DNA of 48,288 nucleotides from Candidatus Desulfaltia bathyphila (GTDB lineage: Bacteria > Desulfobacterota > Desulfobacteria > Desulfobacterales > ETH-SRB1): assembly GCA_014381545.1 (NCBI GenBank), contig JACNLL010000074.1, forward strand, positions 1 through 48,288, given 5' to 3'. The notes below the pieces were generated by a model that was not told the origin of the DNA, made no database searches, and saw only the letters and a program-made list of their open reading frames with translations. Positions 1 through 8,530 of this stretch are shown in pieces; the stretch's first letter is position 1; the number at the start of each line of letters is the position of its first letter. Position numbers and translations under genes: made by a program.

Positions 1-71
1 CTGGTTGCTTTAAAAAAATAGCTTTTTTATTTATTCATCAAACCTGGCTAATAAGAAAGGAGAAAATAGTA

Positions 72-647
72 ATGGGAAATCTAAAAGGGACTCAAACTGA
101 AAAAAACATTTTAACTGCATTTGCAGGTGAATCTCAGGCAAGAAACCGCTATACCTATTTTGCAAGCAAGGCAAAAAAGGAAGGCTATATCCAGATTGCA
201 GCGGTTTTTGAAGAGACGGCAAACCAGGAAAAAGAGCATGCCAAAAGGCTGTTCAAGCTGCTTGAGGGCGGGGAAGTAGAAATTACAGGAGCATTCCCTG
301 CGGGGGTGATCGACACGACCCTTGAAAACCTGAAGGCATCTGCAGAAGGAGAGAATTACGAGCATACGACTATGTACCCTGATTTTGCAAAAACTGCTCG
401 TGAGGAAGGGTTTGATTCAATTGCTTTAATATTTGAGGCGATTGCTGTAGCTGAAAAGCAGCATGAGAAAAGATACAACGCCTTTGCAGCTAATATTGAA
501 ACCGGCAAGGTGTTTAAAAAAGATGAAAAGGTTGTTTGGCGCTGTCGCAACTGCGGCTATCTTCATGAAGGTACAGAAGCGCCGGATGTTTGTCCGGCCT
601 GTGACCATCCCCAGACTCACTTTGAGTTGCTGGAAGAGAATTATTAA
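72..647 (+). CDS. rbr: Rubrerythrin
   Basis: This protein reduces hydrogen peroxide in the cytoplasm of anaerobes, taking electrons from rubredoxin. The 191-residue length is normal for the family. The ferritin-like diiron domain carries the expected ligands E20, E53, H56, E94, E97, E128 and H131. The C-terminal rubredoxin-like iron site has C158/C161 and C174/C177. An AAAGGAGA ribosome site lies about 9 bases before the ATG. Desulfoferrodoxin follows 14 bases downstream and rubredoxin is nearby, so the three genes form an oxidative-stress set. The 71 bases upstream are A+T-rich; I see no confident operator there. Confidence 0.97.
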   Translation: MGNLKGTQTEKNILTAFAGESQARNRYTYFASKAKKEGYIQIAAVFEETANQEKEHAKRLFKLLEGGEVEITGAFPAGVIDTTLENLKASAEGENYEHTTMYPDFAKTAREEGFDSIALIFEAIAVAEKQHEKRYNAFAANIETGKVFKKDEKVVWRCRNCGYLHEGTEAPDVCPACDHPQTHFELLEENY

Positions 648-661
648 AAGGAGGAATAATC

Positions 662-1036
662 ATGGCGCAAAAACTTGAAATCTATAAATGTGAAGTATGT
701 GGAAACATTGTTGAAGTACTCCACGGCGGAAAAGGTGAGCTTGTATGTTGCGGCAAACCAATGAATCTGATCAAAGAAAATACCGTGGATGCGGCAAGAG
801 AGAAACATGTCCCGGTAACCGAAAAGATTGAAGGTGGTGTAAAGGTTAAAGTCGGTGATGTAGCACACCCAATGGAAGAAAAACACTATATCGAGTGGAT
901 CGAAATTATTGCCGACGGCAAAGCATACAGGCAGTTCCTTGACCCGGGACAAGTGCCCGAAGCGTTGTTTAGCGTGGAAGCCGGCGAGATCTCGGCGCGG
1001 GCATACTGCAATATCCATGGACTGTGGAAGGGATAA
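662..1036 (+). CDS. dfx: Desulfoferrodoxin (superoxide reductase, two-iron type)
   Basis: It reduces superoxide to hydrogen peroxide without making oxygen, and the peroxide would be handled by the neighbouring rubrerythrin. The N-terminal desulforedoxin-like Fe(Cys)4 centre is present as C10, C13, C29 and C30. The catalytic Fe(His)4Cys centre is present as H49, H69, H75, H119 and C116. At 124 residues it is full length for the two-centre class. A strong AAGGAGG site at 648-654 sits just before the ATG, and the gene is probably co-transcribed with rubrerythrin. Confidence 0.97.
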   Translation: MAQKLEIYKCEVCGNIVEVLHGGKGELVCCGKPMNLIKENTVDAAREKHVPVTEKIEGGVKVKVGDVAHPMEEKHYIEWIEIIADGKAYRQFLDPGQVPEALFSVEAGEISARAYCNIHGLWKG

Positions 1037-1051
1037 GGCTTAAGGAAAAGT

Positions 1052-1080
1052 GTGAGTTTATAGACAACACATGTTATACT
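1052..1080 (+). promoter_or_regulatory. Candidate extended -10 promoter for rubredoxin
   Basis: TATACT at 1075-1080 is preceded by TG one base further upstream, giving an extended -10 pattern (TGTTATACT). The -35 region 17 bases upstream (GTGAGT) is weak. It lies in the 100-bp gap between desulfoferrodoxin and rubredoxin, so rubredoxin may have its own promoter. This is pattern matching only. Confidence 0.35.
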
Positions 1081-1136
1081 CCTGATTGTGAATTTCAGGG
1101 AACAGATAAACGAATATCATAAATAAGGAGGAGACA

Positions 1137-1298
1137 ATGAATAAATATGTGTGCACAGTGTGCGGCTATGTTTATGACCCGAAGCAGGGAGATCCTGACA
1201 ATGGCGTTGAGCCGGGGACAAAATGGGAAGATGTGCCTGATGACTGGGAATGCCCGGTGTGCGGAGCTTCTAAGGATGAGTTTGAGAAGGAAGCATAA
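1137..1298 (+). CDS. rd: Rubredoxin
   Basis: A 53-residue electron carrier starting [14 protein letters not shown], with one Fe(Cys)4 site. The ligands are C6 and C9 near the N-terminus and C39 and C42 in the CPVCG knuckle. AGGAGGAGA lies a few bases before the ATG. It would donate electrons to rubrerythrin and desulfoferrodoxin upstream, and originally perhaps to the flavodiiron protein whose remnant begins 12 bases downstream. The gene is complete and of typical length. Confidence 0.96.
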   Translation: MNKYVCTVCGYVYDPKQGDPDNGVEPGTKWEDVPDDWECPVCGASKDEFEKEA

Positions 1299-1310
1299 AA
1301 GGGAAACAAT

Positions 1311-1478
1311 ATGAAACCGTTAGAAATAGCAAAAAATATTTATAGTGTTGGGGTGACTGACTGGAATATCAGGGATTTTCATGGGTATCCCACACATGCC
1401 GGGACAACCTATAATGCTTTTTTAATCATAGATGAAAAGATAGTGCTGATCGATACGGTTAAAGAGGGATTCTTTTGA
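1311..1478 (+). pseudogene. Flavodiiron protein (rubredoxin:oxygen oxidoreductase type), 5' fragment
   Basis: The 55 codons encode a sequence beginning MKPLEIAKNIYSVGVTDWNI and containing RDFHGY, a GTTYNAFLI stretch and LIDTVKE. These are the first strands of the metallo-beta-lactamase domain of flavodiiron proteins, which are normally about 400 residues. The reading frame ends at TGA (1476-1478), directly against the last codon of the helicase gene on the opposite strand. The diiron ligands and the flavodoxin domain are missing. Rubredoxin followed by a flavodiiron gene is a known arrangement, so this is most likely a gene cut by a rearrangement. Translation from an intact start could still yield a short peptide. 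Confidence 0.85.
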
Positions 1479-4400
1479 TTAAAACAATGTAAGTTGAAGC
1501 CGACTTTCCTTTTTCTTTTTTTTCAAATGAGTCTGTTTACGTTTTATTAACCTTTGCTCAATATCTTCCACAAAAGGTGAAATTGTTCTTAAAGTGCGCT
1601 TCCCATATATCGTCCGTTTTTTTGCCATAGTTAAATACAATCTTTCCCTTGCACGGGTCATGGCCACGTAAAAAAGTCTTCTTTCTTCATCAAGATCAAC
1701 CGGCTCTTCTCCAGGTCTTATAAAGGGAATAAAACCTTTTTCGCATCCGGCAATAAAAACCACCGGAAACTCCAGGCCCTTGGCGGCATGCATGGTCATT
1801 AAGGCGACCTTTTCGACCCGCGAATCGTATATATCCGTATCTGTCTGCAGGGCCATCATCTCAAAAAAGTTCGCCGCATTATCGCCAAACTCTTTAGACA
1901 TTCCTGTCAGCCTGTCCACAGCCTCTTTTTTCACTGAATGCTGTTTTAACGTCGAAGCAAGTTTAGTGTTGTTTATAATAAAGTGAAGTTTTTCTTCCAC
2001 ACTTTTCTCATTAACAGCCTTTTGCAATCCAGACAAATCGACTAAAAAATTATGGAATTTCAACTGGCGGGCTTTGCTCATACCGGGTATTGGGAAACGC
2101 TGGGCATTATAAAATCCTTTTGTTAAGATAAAATGATTCTGACAGCACCATCTTGTAAATATTTTTATCGTCTCGTCGCTGATGCCGGGTGATAATAAAC
2201 GAGCTCCCCTTTTAAGGTCGGCAAAGGAGCCATGCCCATCCATGATTTTAAGCATAGAAACAAGCTCTACAACTCCTTTCTGTCTGAATAGACTTTCTCT
2301 GCTTGCGATTTGGCATGGAATTCCCGCTTTTTCAAAAACCTGCCCAATTATTTTACTCTGGCTGTTGGTACGATACAAAACAGTAAAATCTGAAAAGCTT
2401 CTGTCAGCTTTGGTATTTATATCCTCAATCTTGCCTGAATCTATGGCATGAAAGGATAGTCCTCCTGTCAGGGCTTCAATTGTTTTGCCTATAGCCACTG
2501 CTTCTGCTTTTTCAGAGGCGAGTTCAAGAATACTGATCGTTTTTACGCCGTCTATCTGGGAATAAACACGCGACGTTGAAAGATTATCTGTTTTTGTATC
2601 TATGCTACGGTTTGTTATGATCTGATAAGAAGCTTCAAGAATAGTCTGAGTAGAGCGATAATTTTGATTTAGATGAATAATACTACCCTGTGGATAATCC
2701 TCAAGAAAGCGCTCAAAAAAGCGAACATCGGAACCTCGGAAACCGTAAATCGATTGATTTGGATCACCGATAACGCAAAGATCCTTGTCAGGCGGAGCCA
2801 GGGCTTTTATAATCCTGTATTGACCATGGTTTATATCCTGATATTCATCCACAAATATATATTTGAAAGATTGCCGGTAGATATTAGCAAATTCTTTGTC
2901 TGCTTCAAAACGCAGGACTACTTTTAATATAAGATCTTCAAAATCGTAAAGGGACTGGGCGGATAAAATGTCCTGATATGCTTGATATACCCTTGCGAAT
3001 GTATTTATTTCAGCCTTTCCGGCCACCCCTTCTAAATTATCGTGGGGCTGCAGTATCTGCTGTTTGGCTGATATAATTCTGTCTAACAGATACTTTTTTG
3101 ACAAAGATACTACACAGCTTTCGACGCCAGCCTGTTTTATTGCCTCTGAAATCAGGGCCATTCGATCATCATCATCAATAATAGTATGAGTCTGATTATT
3201 CTCCATGTCCTTTAAAATTTTTAAGCATAATGAGTGAAAGGTGCTTACATTTGGAATCAGGTTACTTCCTGTGATGCGTTTAATCCGGTCTTTCATTTCC
3301 CTGGCAGCCTTATTTGTAAAGGTTACTGCAAGAATACTTTCCGGCAAAACATCTTTTTCTTTTATCAGGCAGGCTATCCTACAGGTAATGGTATGGGTTT
3401 TGCCGGTCCCGGGTCCTGCGACAATCAATAAAGGCCCCCCATCGTGGCAAACTGCCTGTCGTTGCTGCGTATTTAAACCCTTTAATATATTTATCTCATT
3501 TTTAGTTTTTTCTCCGGCAGCAGGGATGCCTTTTTCTCTTGACGACCGTCGGCCTCCAAGATCTTGTAAAGACTGTTTAAGCTCTGTTTTTTTATTTTGT
3601 TGTTTTGTTATGGATCTTTTATGCGTTTTTATCGTCGAATCTGTCTCCGGCATGACAAATAGCGATTTCTGGCCCATCAAACGTTCACGCTCCTGGTCTT
3701 TAAATATCTTCACGCGGCCAAACTCACCATCATATCCAGGGGAAATATCGATTTCTTCCCTGCGCATCCTTTTCACAGCCTCACCAAGCAGCGGAATACC
3801 GGCCTTATCAATGGCCTTTGGTTGCAGGTTGTGAAGTATACTCAATTCCGGGCCAAGAATATCAAGGGCTGCATTGTAATTATTCATGACCTTTTTTGAC
3901 CCTGGGCCGACCTTTAATATTTCTGATAAAATATTGACCAGAGGAATTATGCTGTAATAAGGGTGGGTTCTTTTCGGCTTTTCATGCTTTGGCCGATCTG
4001 CCAGCTCTTCGACACGGTATAATACTCCGACGGTCAAAGGTTTCCCGCAAACCGGACATATCCCTTTATTCTTTACGGTTTTTTTTGGCCAAAGACAAAC
4101 AGAGCATTTGCGGTGTCCGTCCAGATGATATTTTCCCTCTTCAGGATAAAATTCAAAGGTGCCCAAGAAATGCTTGCGATCACCCGTCTTTATTGCCTCT
4201 CTTATTGCGGAATATGAAAGGTTGGTGTTGAAAAGATTTGCCTCCCGGCCGAGTTTTAACGGAGAGTGAGCATCTGAATTTGATACAAGGGTAAGGTTGT
4301 CAAGGCTGGACACACGCCAGTTCATCGGCGGATCGGATGAAAGGCCTGTTTCAGCGGCAAATATATGGGGGGTAAGATCCTCAAAGCATTCCCGGATAGA

Positions 4401-4940
4401 ATTAAATCCGGACTTTGAACCAAGAACAGAAAACCATGGCGTCCATATATGGGCGGGAATCAAAAAAGATATATCGGATGTCTCGAGAAGTATTTCAAGA
4501 AGATTTCTTGCATCAAGCCCAAGTATAGGCCTTCCATCAGATTTAATATTTCCGATCTTATCCAGTTTTGAACTAAATTTACAGGCAACATCCAGGTCAG
4601 GCACAAAGACAAGGTTATGATTTTTACGGGTTTTATTATCTTTTTTATAGATATTGCTGATTTCAGAAACCAGAATAAAACGAACCTTGCCGCGGCAGGA
4701 TAACGGGACCTTTTTGTCGCATTCCCTGGCGATTTCCCCTTTTAATTTAAAAAGTCCTTCCTCTGCCGGCTCTAATTTTTCCTTTATTTCCGCAAACCAG
4801 CCGGGATGTGTAAAATCGCCTGTTCCGACAACAGTAATGCCTTTTAATTGAGCCGCAATATAGAGGTTTTCAAGATCAAGATTTTTGGCAGTAGCTCTTG
4901 AAAATTTAGAATGGACATGAAGATCAGCAATAAATTGCAT
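1479..4940 (-). CDS. PHP/endonuclease Q-like domain fused to UvrD-type superfamily 1 helicase
   Basis: This is a 1153-residue two-part protein. Residues 1 to about 420 form a PHP metal-dependent phosphoesterase domain. Its motifs are DLHVHS (D6, H8, H10), GTGDFTHP (D42, H45), an AHIWTPW segment, SNSDAHS, and a CxxC...CxxC zinc ribbon around residues 280-300. This layout resembles endonuclease Q (TIGR00375 family), which nicks 5' of deaminated bases. After a charged linker, residues from about 485 form a 3'-5' helicase. It has a Q-motif (LNTQQRQAV), Walker A GPGTGKT (K514), DEYQD, GDPNQSIYGFRG, YRST, TMHAAKGLEF, and VAMTRARERL near the end. The assignment of the first half to EndoQ is from motif memory, and its substrate is unproven. 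The helicase C-terminus (LQLTLF) looks complete. Confidence 0.9.
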   Translation of the reverse strand: MQFIADLHVHSKFSRATAKNLDLENLYIAAQLKGITVVGTGDFTHPGWFAEIKEKLEPAEEGLFKLKGEIARECDKKVPLSCRGKVRFILVSEISNIYKKDNKTRKNHNLVFVPDLDVACKFSSKLDKIGNIKSDGRPILGLDARNLLEILLETSDISFLIPAHIWTPWFSVLGSKSGFNSIRECFEDLTPHIFAAETGLSSDPPMNWRVSSLDNLTLVSNSDAHSPLKLGREANLFNTNLSYSAIREAIKTGDRKHFLGTFEFYPEEGKYHLDGHRKCSVCLWPKKTVKNKGICPVCGKPLTVGVLYRVEELADRPKHEKPKRTHPYYSIIPLVNILSEILKVGPGSKKVMNNYNAALDILGPELSILHNLQPKAIDKAGIPLLGEAVKRMRREEIDISPGYDGEFGRVKIFKDQERERLMGQKSLFVMPETDSTIKTHKRSITKQQNKKTELKQSLQDLGGRRSSREKGIPAAGEKTKNEINILKGLNTQQRQAVCHDGGPLLIVAGPGTGKTHTITCRIACLIKEKDVLPESILAVTFTNKAAREMKDRIKRITGSNLIPNVSTFHSLCLKILKDMENNQTHTIIDDDDRMALISEAIKQAGVESCVVSLSKKYLLDRIISAKQQILQPHDNLEGVAGKAEINTFARVYQAYQDILSAQSLYDFEDLILKVVLRFEADKEFANIYRQSFKYIFVDEYQDINHGQYRIIKALAPPDKDLCVIGDPNQSIYGFRGSDVRFFERFLEDYPQGSIIHLNQNYRSTQTILEASYQIITNRSIDTKTDNLSTSRVYSQIDGVKTISILELASEKAEAVAIGKTIEALTGGLSFHAIDSGKIEDINTKADRSFSDFTVLYRTNSQSKIIGQVFEKAGIPCQIASRESLFRQKGVVELVSMLKIMDGHGSFADLKRGARLLSPGISDETIKIFTRWCCQNHFILTKGFYNAQRFPIPGMSKARQLKFHNFLVDLSGLQKAVNEKSVEEKLHFIINNTKLASTLKQHSVKKEAVDRLTGMSKEFGDNAANFFEMMALQTDTDIYDSRVEKVALMTMHAAKGLEFPVVFIAGCEKGFIPFIRPGEEPVDLDEERRLFYVAMTRARERLYLTMAKKRTIYGKRTLRTISPFVEDIEQRLIKRKQTHLKKKKKESRLQLTLF

Positions 4941-4962
4941 ACTAACCGGGAACCGATAGAGA

Positions 4963-4978
4963 GGTTTGCAAAAGTCTC
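4963..4978. repeat. Possible decayed end of the AGACCTTTGAAAA palindromic element
   Basis: GGTTTGCAAAAGTCTC resembles the GTTTTGCAAAGGTCTC end seen at 41525-41540 with three differences. It lies between the helicase start and tRNA-Cys. A single decayed end is weak evidence. Confidence 0.3.
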
Positions 4979-4986
4979 AAATTTTG

Positions 4987-5061
4987 TGGAGGCGGCAACC
5001 AGATTCGAACTGGTGAATAGCGGTTTTGCAGACCGCTGCCTTACCACTTGGCTATGCCGCC
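4987..5061 (-). tRNA. tRNA-Cys (GCA)
   Basis: The reverse complement folds as a standard cloverleaf. The acceptor GGCGGCA pairs with TGCCGCC. The D-arm is GCC...GGC, the anticodon stem GCGGT/ACCGC has loop CTGCAAA (anticodon GCA), and the T-arm is ACCAG-TTCGAAT-CTGGT. The discriminator is T and the CCA tail is encoded at 4987-4989. It is 75 bases long including CCA. Confidence 0.97.
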
Positions 5062-5066
5062 CAAAC

Positions 5067-5208
5067 GAGACCTTTGAAAAACGTCCCCTTTTGCCCAATT
5101 ACTGCGTCAGGCTCAAATTTTAATCCTCGAAATACTCAATGTATTCCTCCGGTTAAAATCTTCGCCTTCCTTGAACTTGAACAAAATTGAACATTTTTCA
5201 AAGGTCTC
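5067..5208. repeat. MITE-like palindromic element, family 1, copy A
   Basis: A 142-bp element between tRNA-Cys and tRNA-Gly, bounded by GAGACCTTTGAAAAACGT and its inverse (18-bp terminal inverted repeats, one mismatch). The centre is also an imperfect palindrome: AATAC-TCAAT-GTATT inside ATTTTAA...TTAAAAT. A second copy in inverse orientation lies at 43726-43865. By hand alignment 8 of 140 positions differ (about 94% identity). No protein is encoded, so it would depend on another enzyme for movement. Confidence 0.9.
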
Positions 5209-5214
5209 AAACAA

Positions 5215-5289
5215 TGGAGCGGGAAACGGGATTTGAACCCGCGACTTCGACCTTGGCAAGGTCGCACTCTACCGCTGAGTTATTCCCGC
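5215..5289 (-). tRNA. tRNA-Gly (GCC)
   Basis: The reverse complement gives acceptor GCGGGAA/TTCCCGC, a D-arm with AGCGGTAGAGT, anticodon stem CGACC/GGTCG with loop TTGCCAA (anticodon GCC), and T-arm CGGG-TTCAAAT-CCCG. The discriminator is T and CCA is encoded at 5215-5217. It is 75 bases long including CCA. Confidence 0.97.
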
Positions 5290-5342
5290 TCAGGTTTATG
5301 GATATTTTACAAAAATACCAATTTTGTCAACAAAAAATTGGG

Positions 5343-5909
5343 CTAAATTTTGAGATGCCTTTTGAACTTTATGAAATAATCAACGCCTGACCAGACCGTT
5401 AATACAAGGGCCGCCCATAAAAACAGGGTTCCGATTGCATGGAAATTTAAACCAAAATAAGGGTAATGGAATAAAAGAGGTATGATAGCGGCTATCTGAA
5501 ACCCTGTTTTATATTTTCCAAGACTGGATGCGGCAATATCCTCTCTGCTTTCAACGGCAAAATTACGCAGGCCTGTTACGGCGATCTCACGGCCTATAAT
5601 TATGCAAACCATCCATCCGGGAATCCAGCCAAGAGAGGAGAGCATTATAAAGGCTGAAGAAGCCAGGAGCTTGTCGGCAACAGGATCCATAATCTTCCCA
5701 AAATCAGTCACAAGTCCCCGGCGTCTTGCAAAATAACCATCCAGATAATCGGTAATTGCCGCAGCGCTGAACAAAAGGGCCGCAATAAATGTGAAAAACC
5801 TGTTCGGAAACAGCATCAAAATCACAATGACCGGTATTATCGCTATGCGACATAATGTTAAGCTATTGGGATGGCTTAACAAATTTTTTATCTTGTCTTT
5901 AGAAAGCAT
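5343..5909 (-). CDS. pgsA: CDP-diacylglycerol--glycerol-3-phosphate 3-phosphatidyltransferase
   Basis: It makes phosphatidylglycerol phosphate at the inner membrane, the committed step to phosphatidylglycerol and cardiolipin. The CDP-alcohol phosphotransferase motif is complete: D54-x2-D57-G58-x2-A61-R62...G71-x3-D75-x3-D79. Several hydrophobic segments fit the usual six-helix membrane protein, and 188 residues is the normal length. It is the last gene of the long minus-strand series, 9 bases after transaldolase. The start ATG gives the common MLSKDKIKN-type N-terminus. Confidence 0.96.
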   Translation of the reverse strand: MLSKDKIKNLLSHPNSLTLCRIAIIPVIVILMLFPNRFFTFIAALLFSAAAITDYLDGYFARRRGLVTDFGKIMDPVADKLLASSAFIMLSSLGWIPGWMVCIIIGREIAVTGLRNFAVESREDIAASSLGKYKTGFQIAAIIPLLFHYPYFGLNFHAIGTLFLWAALVLTVWSGVDYFIKFKRHLKI

Positions 5910-5918
5910 TCCGTTTGA

Positions 5919-6563
5919 TTACTTCTTTGCCTTGTTCCAATCGTCAAGAAAGGCTTTTAGTCCTTTATCGGTCATGGGATGAGCGGCAAACTTTGCAAGC
6001 ACATTAAAGGGTATAGTGGCAATATCAGCGCCGATCAGGGCCGCATCAAGGACATGAAGCGGGTTGCGTATGCTTGCTACTATGATTTCTGTGTCAAATG
6101 CATAATTACTATAAATTTCAACAATTTGTTCAATAAGAAACATGCCTTCACTGGCCAGATCATCAAGACGGCCAATAAATGGACTAACATATGTAGCGCC
6201 GGCTTTGGCCGCCATAAGGGCCTGAAGGGGTGAAAATACAAGGGTTACATTTGTTTTAATTCCTTCGCTCGAAAGCTTGCACGTAGCCTTTATTCCATCA
6301 ATAGTCATGGGTATTTTTACGACAATATTGTCATTGATAGCTGCCAGATGACGCGCCTCTTTGACCATACCTTCGGTATCGAGGCTGATAACTTCGGCGC
6401 TTACTGGACCATCCACAATTTCGCAAATTTCTTTAATAAGCTCTTCAAAATCACGACCTTCTTTTGAGACCAGGCTGGGGTTGGTTGTAACCCCATCAAC
6501 CATACCCATGCTGTTGGCATCCTTTATTTCTTCTATGTTTGCAGTATCAATAAAAAATTTCAT
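5919..6563 (-). CDS. tal: Transaldolase, short (TalC/fructose-6-phosphate aldolase-like) type
   Basis: This 214-residue TIM-barrel enzyme matches the compact transaldolase family, which moves a three-carbon unit between sugar phosphates. It begins [16 protein letters not shown], has the GVTTNPSL segment, and carries the Schiff-base lysine K83 in VVKIPMT. The C-terminal part has [17 protein letters not shown], typical of the family. Members are either transaldolase or fructose-6-phosphate aldolase, and sequence alone does not decide safely; transaldolase is the usual call in this lineage. It sits between pgsA and the small TRASH protein in one transcription direction. Confidence 0.93.
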   Translation of the reverse strand: MKFFIDTANIEEIKDANSMGMVDGVTTNPSLVSKEGRDFEELIKEICEIVDGPVSAEVISLDTEGMVKEARHLAAINDNIVVKIPMTIDGIKATCKLSSEGIKTNVTLVFSPLQALMAAKAGATYVSPFIGRLDDLASEGMFLIEQIVEIYSNYAFDTEIIVASIRNPLHVLDAALIGADIATIPFNVLAKFAAHPMTDKGLKAFLDDWNKAKK

Positions 6564-6576
6564 CTGTTAAAGCCTC

Positions 6577-6843
6577 CTAAACATCCCCTTTCGAATGTCC
6601 TGCAATAAATTTGTCCCTGCATTCTGTACTGCAAAAATACAGATCCTTTCCATTAATATTTAAATGCACACCGTTTCTCTTTGGGAAATATACCTCGCAA
6701 TAAGGATCTTTTACCATTACATCGTCAATTTCACCGGTAGGCTCGCGGGAAACCTTATTTTTCGATGAGCCGCCTGGTAACATCCAAGACTTAAGCGCCC
6801 GGTATGCAAAGTATATTAATGCTAATATTATTAAAAACCGCAT
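6577..6843 (-). CDS. Small membrane-anchored TRASH-type metal-binding protein
   Basis: An 88-residue protein with one N-terminal hydrophobic helix (MRFLIILALIYFAYRAL) followed by a cysteine-containing domain. It shows VKDPYCEVYFPK and later LYFCSTECRDKF, a TRASH/YHS-like pattern thought to bind metal. The exact function is unknown to me. Its stop is separated by 13 bases from the transaldolase start, and its own ATG abuts the folK stop, so it belongs to the same run of genes. Confidence 0.75.
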   Translation of the reverse strand: MRFLIILALIYFAYRALKSWMLPGGSSKNKVSREPTGEIDDVMVKDPYCEVYFPKRNGVHLNINGKDLYFCSTECRDKFIAGHSKGDV

Positions 6844-7359
6844 CTATATTAAATCATGCCCTTTCAGCTCTCTCACCATTTGCCCATCATCATCCAGGCT
6901 GTCTAACAGGCATTGCATATCCTTTTTTAAAACAGGATGAACAATGTGCGGGTCTATACCACAAATAGGCTTTAAAACAAAGTGTCTTTTATGCATTTCG
7001 GGATGAGGGATGATTAGTTCGGGTGAATTTATTACAAAATCATCATACATAATGATATCAAGATCAAGTATTCTGGGGCCAAACCTTTCGGCATTATGAT
7101 TGCGACCAGCATTGCTTTGAATTGATTTTAGTTTATCTAAAAGCCGGAAAGGATCGAGTCTGGTCCCAATCTTTACAACAAGATTTACGAACCAATCCTG
7201 ATTTATATAATCAACCGGTTCGGTTATATAAAATGGTGACTTTGCCTTTAAAGTTGCTATGTTGGATTCTGTAAGAGCAGTTATGCCGTTTTGACAGTTT
7301 TCAAGCCTGTTTCCTATATTGGATCCTGCAGAAATGTATGCAATGTGCTGCTTACTCAC
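6844..7359 (-). CDS. folK: 2-amino-4-hydroxy-6-hydroxymethyldihydropteridine pyrophosphokinase
   Basis: It transfers pyrophosphate from ATP to the pterin in folate synthesis. The N-terminal AYISAGSNIGNRLENC, the middle FVNLVVKI, and the signature RFGPRILDLDIIMYDD with IPHPEMHKRHFVLKPI are all diagnostic. I chose the GTG at 7359, one base after the dapL stop, because it gives the usual short N-terminus (VSKQHIAYIS). A TTG at 7389, inside dapL, would add ten residues. Translation is probably coupled to dapL. Confidence 0.93.
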   Translation of the reverse strand: MSKQHIAYISAGSNIGNRLENCQNGITALTESNIATLKAKSPFYITEPVDYINQDWFVNLVVKIGTRLDPFRLLDKLKSIQSNAGRNHNAERFGPRILDLDIIMYDDFVINSPELIIPHPEMHKRHFVLKPICGIDPHIVHPVLKKDMQCLLDSLDDDGQMVRELKGHDLI

Positions 7360-7360
7360 C

Positions 7361-8530
7361 TTAAAAACCGATGGAACGGATCCTTTCAATAACCTCTTTC
7401 AGCCTTTCCTTCCCGACTGTTAAAGCCATCCTTACATAACCTTCACCTGCAGCGCCGAATCCATTACCGGGCGTTACTACAATCCCTCCCTTTGTTAACA
7501 GGTGGCTGGCAAATTGTGATGAATTATATCCCTTTGGCGCTTCGATCCAGACATAGAATGTCGCCTTTGGCTTTTCAAATGAAAGACCAAGGCCGGAAAG
7601 TCCTTCAGCAAGGATATCGCGACGCTCAGCATATTTCCTGTTCATGGCTTTTACACAGGTCTGATCCCCTTCCAGAGCGGTTATTCCCGCAATCTGGATT
7701 GCCTGGAACGCCCCTGAATCAATATTGCTTTTCACCTGGCCAAGCGCCTGTATTACCTCGGCCCTGCCGACCGCAAACCCAATACGCCAGCCCGTCATAT
7801 TATATGTCTTTGAAAGTGAATGAAACTCTATCCCCACATCCTTTGCACCGGCGGTTTCAAGAAAACTTTTCGGTTTGTATCCATCAAAAGCCATCTCCGT
7901 ATAGACTGCATCGTGACAAACAATTATATTATTGGATCCCGCAAAGGCAACAACTTCTTCAAAAAACTCCCCGGTTGCAACCGCAGACGTCGGATTGTTG
8001 GGATAATTAATAAACATCAGCTTTGCTTTCCCTGCAATCTCGTCAGGCACAGCCCCTAAATCAGGCAGAAAATTATTTTCCTTTATAAGATCCATGAAAT
8101 ATGTCTCACCGCCGGCAAATTTTACACCAATATCATAGACCGGATATCCCGGACTTGATACAAGGGCAACATCACCTGGATTGATAAAGGCAAGAGGGAT
8201 ATGAGCTATCCCTTCCTTGGATCCTATCAGGGTCACAACCTCATTTAAAGGATCAAGATCAACATTGAATCTGCGCTTATACCAGCGAGCAACAGCTCCA
8301 TTAAAATCCTCCATCCCCGAATAAGAAGGATATCTATGATTTGCCGGATCTGATGCCGCCCTGTTTAAGGCTTTAATTATATGAGGCGGCGTGGGCATGT
8401 CAGGATCCCCTACGCCCAGGTCAATAATATCAATGCCCTGTTTTCTGACCTCTTCCTTTTGCCTGTCTATCTCCTTAAACAGATATGGGGGAAGATTATT
8501 CAATCTGTCTGACTTTTCAATTTTGATCAT
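7361..8530 (-). CDS. dapL: LL-diaminopimelate aminotransferase
   Basis: A 389-residue fold-type I PLP enzyme that converts tetrahydrodipicolinate directly to LL-diaminopimelate, bypassing succinylated or acetylated intermediates. It has [13 protein letters not shown] near the N-terminus, [12 protein letters not shown], and [15 protein letters not shown] with the PLP lysine K241. It overlaps the dapF stop by 4 bases (ATGA), and lysA precedes dapF, so the last steps of lysine synthesis are made from one unit. Related aminotransferases share these motifs; the neighbours make DapL the best choice. Confidence 0.93.
   Translation of the reverse strand: MIKIEKSDRLNNLPPYLFKEIDRQKEEVRKQGIDIIDLGVGDPDMPTPPHIIKALNRAASDPANHRYPSYSGMEDFNGAVARWYKRRFNVDLDPLNEVVTLIGSKEGIAHIPLAFINPGDVALVSSPGYPVYDIGVKFAGGETYFMDLIKENNFLPDLGAVPDEIAGKAKLMFINYPNNPTSAVATGEFFEEVVAFAGSNNIIVCHDAVYTEMAFDGYKPKSFLETAGAKDVGIEFHSLSKTYNMTGWRIGFAVGRAEVIQALGQVKSNIDSGAFQAIQIAGITALEGDQTCVKAMNRKYAERRDILAEGLSGLGLSFEKPKATFYVWIEAPKGYNSSQFASHLLTKGGIVVTPGNGFGAAGEGYVRMALTVGKERLKEVIERIRSIGF

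Noticed and set aside
644-1018. 124-residue minus-strand frame opposite desulfoferrodoxin
   Set aside because: Shadow of the desulfoferrodoxin gene, whose metal ligands are all in place on the plus strand.
1476-1478. TGA at the end of the flavodiiron fragment as a selenocysteine codon
   Set aside because: Sequence after TGA is the antisense of the helicase gene and shows no flavodiiron homology; no hairpin of the needed type was noted.
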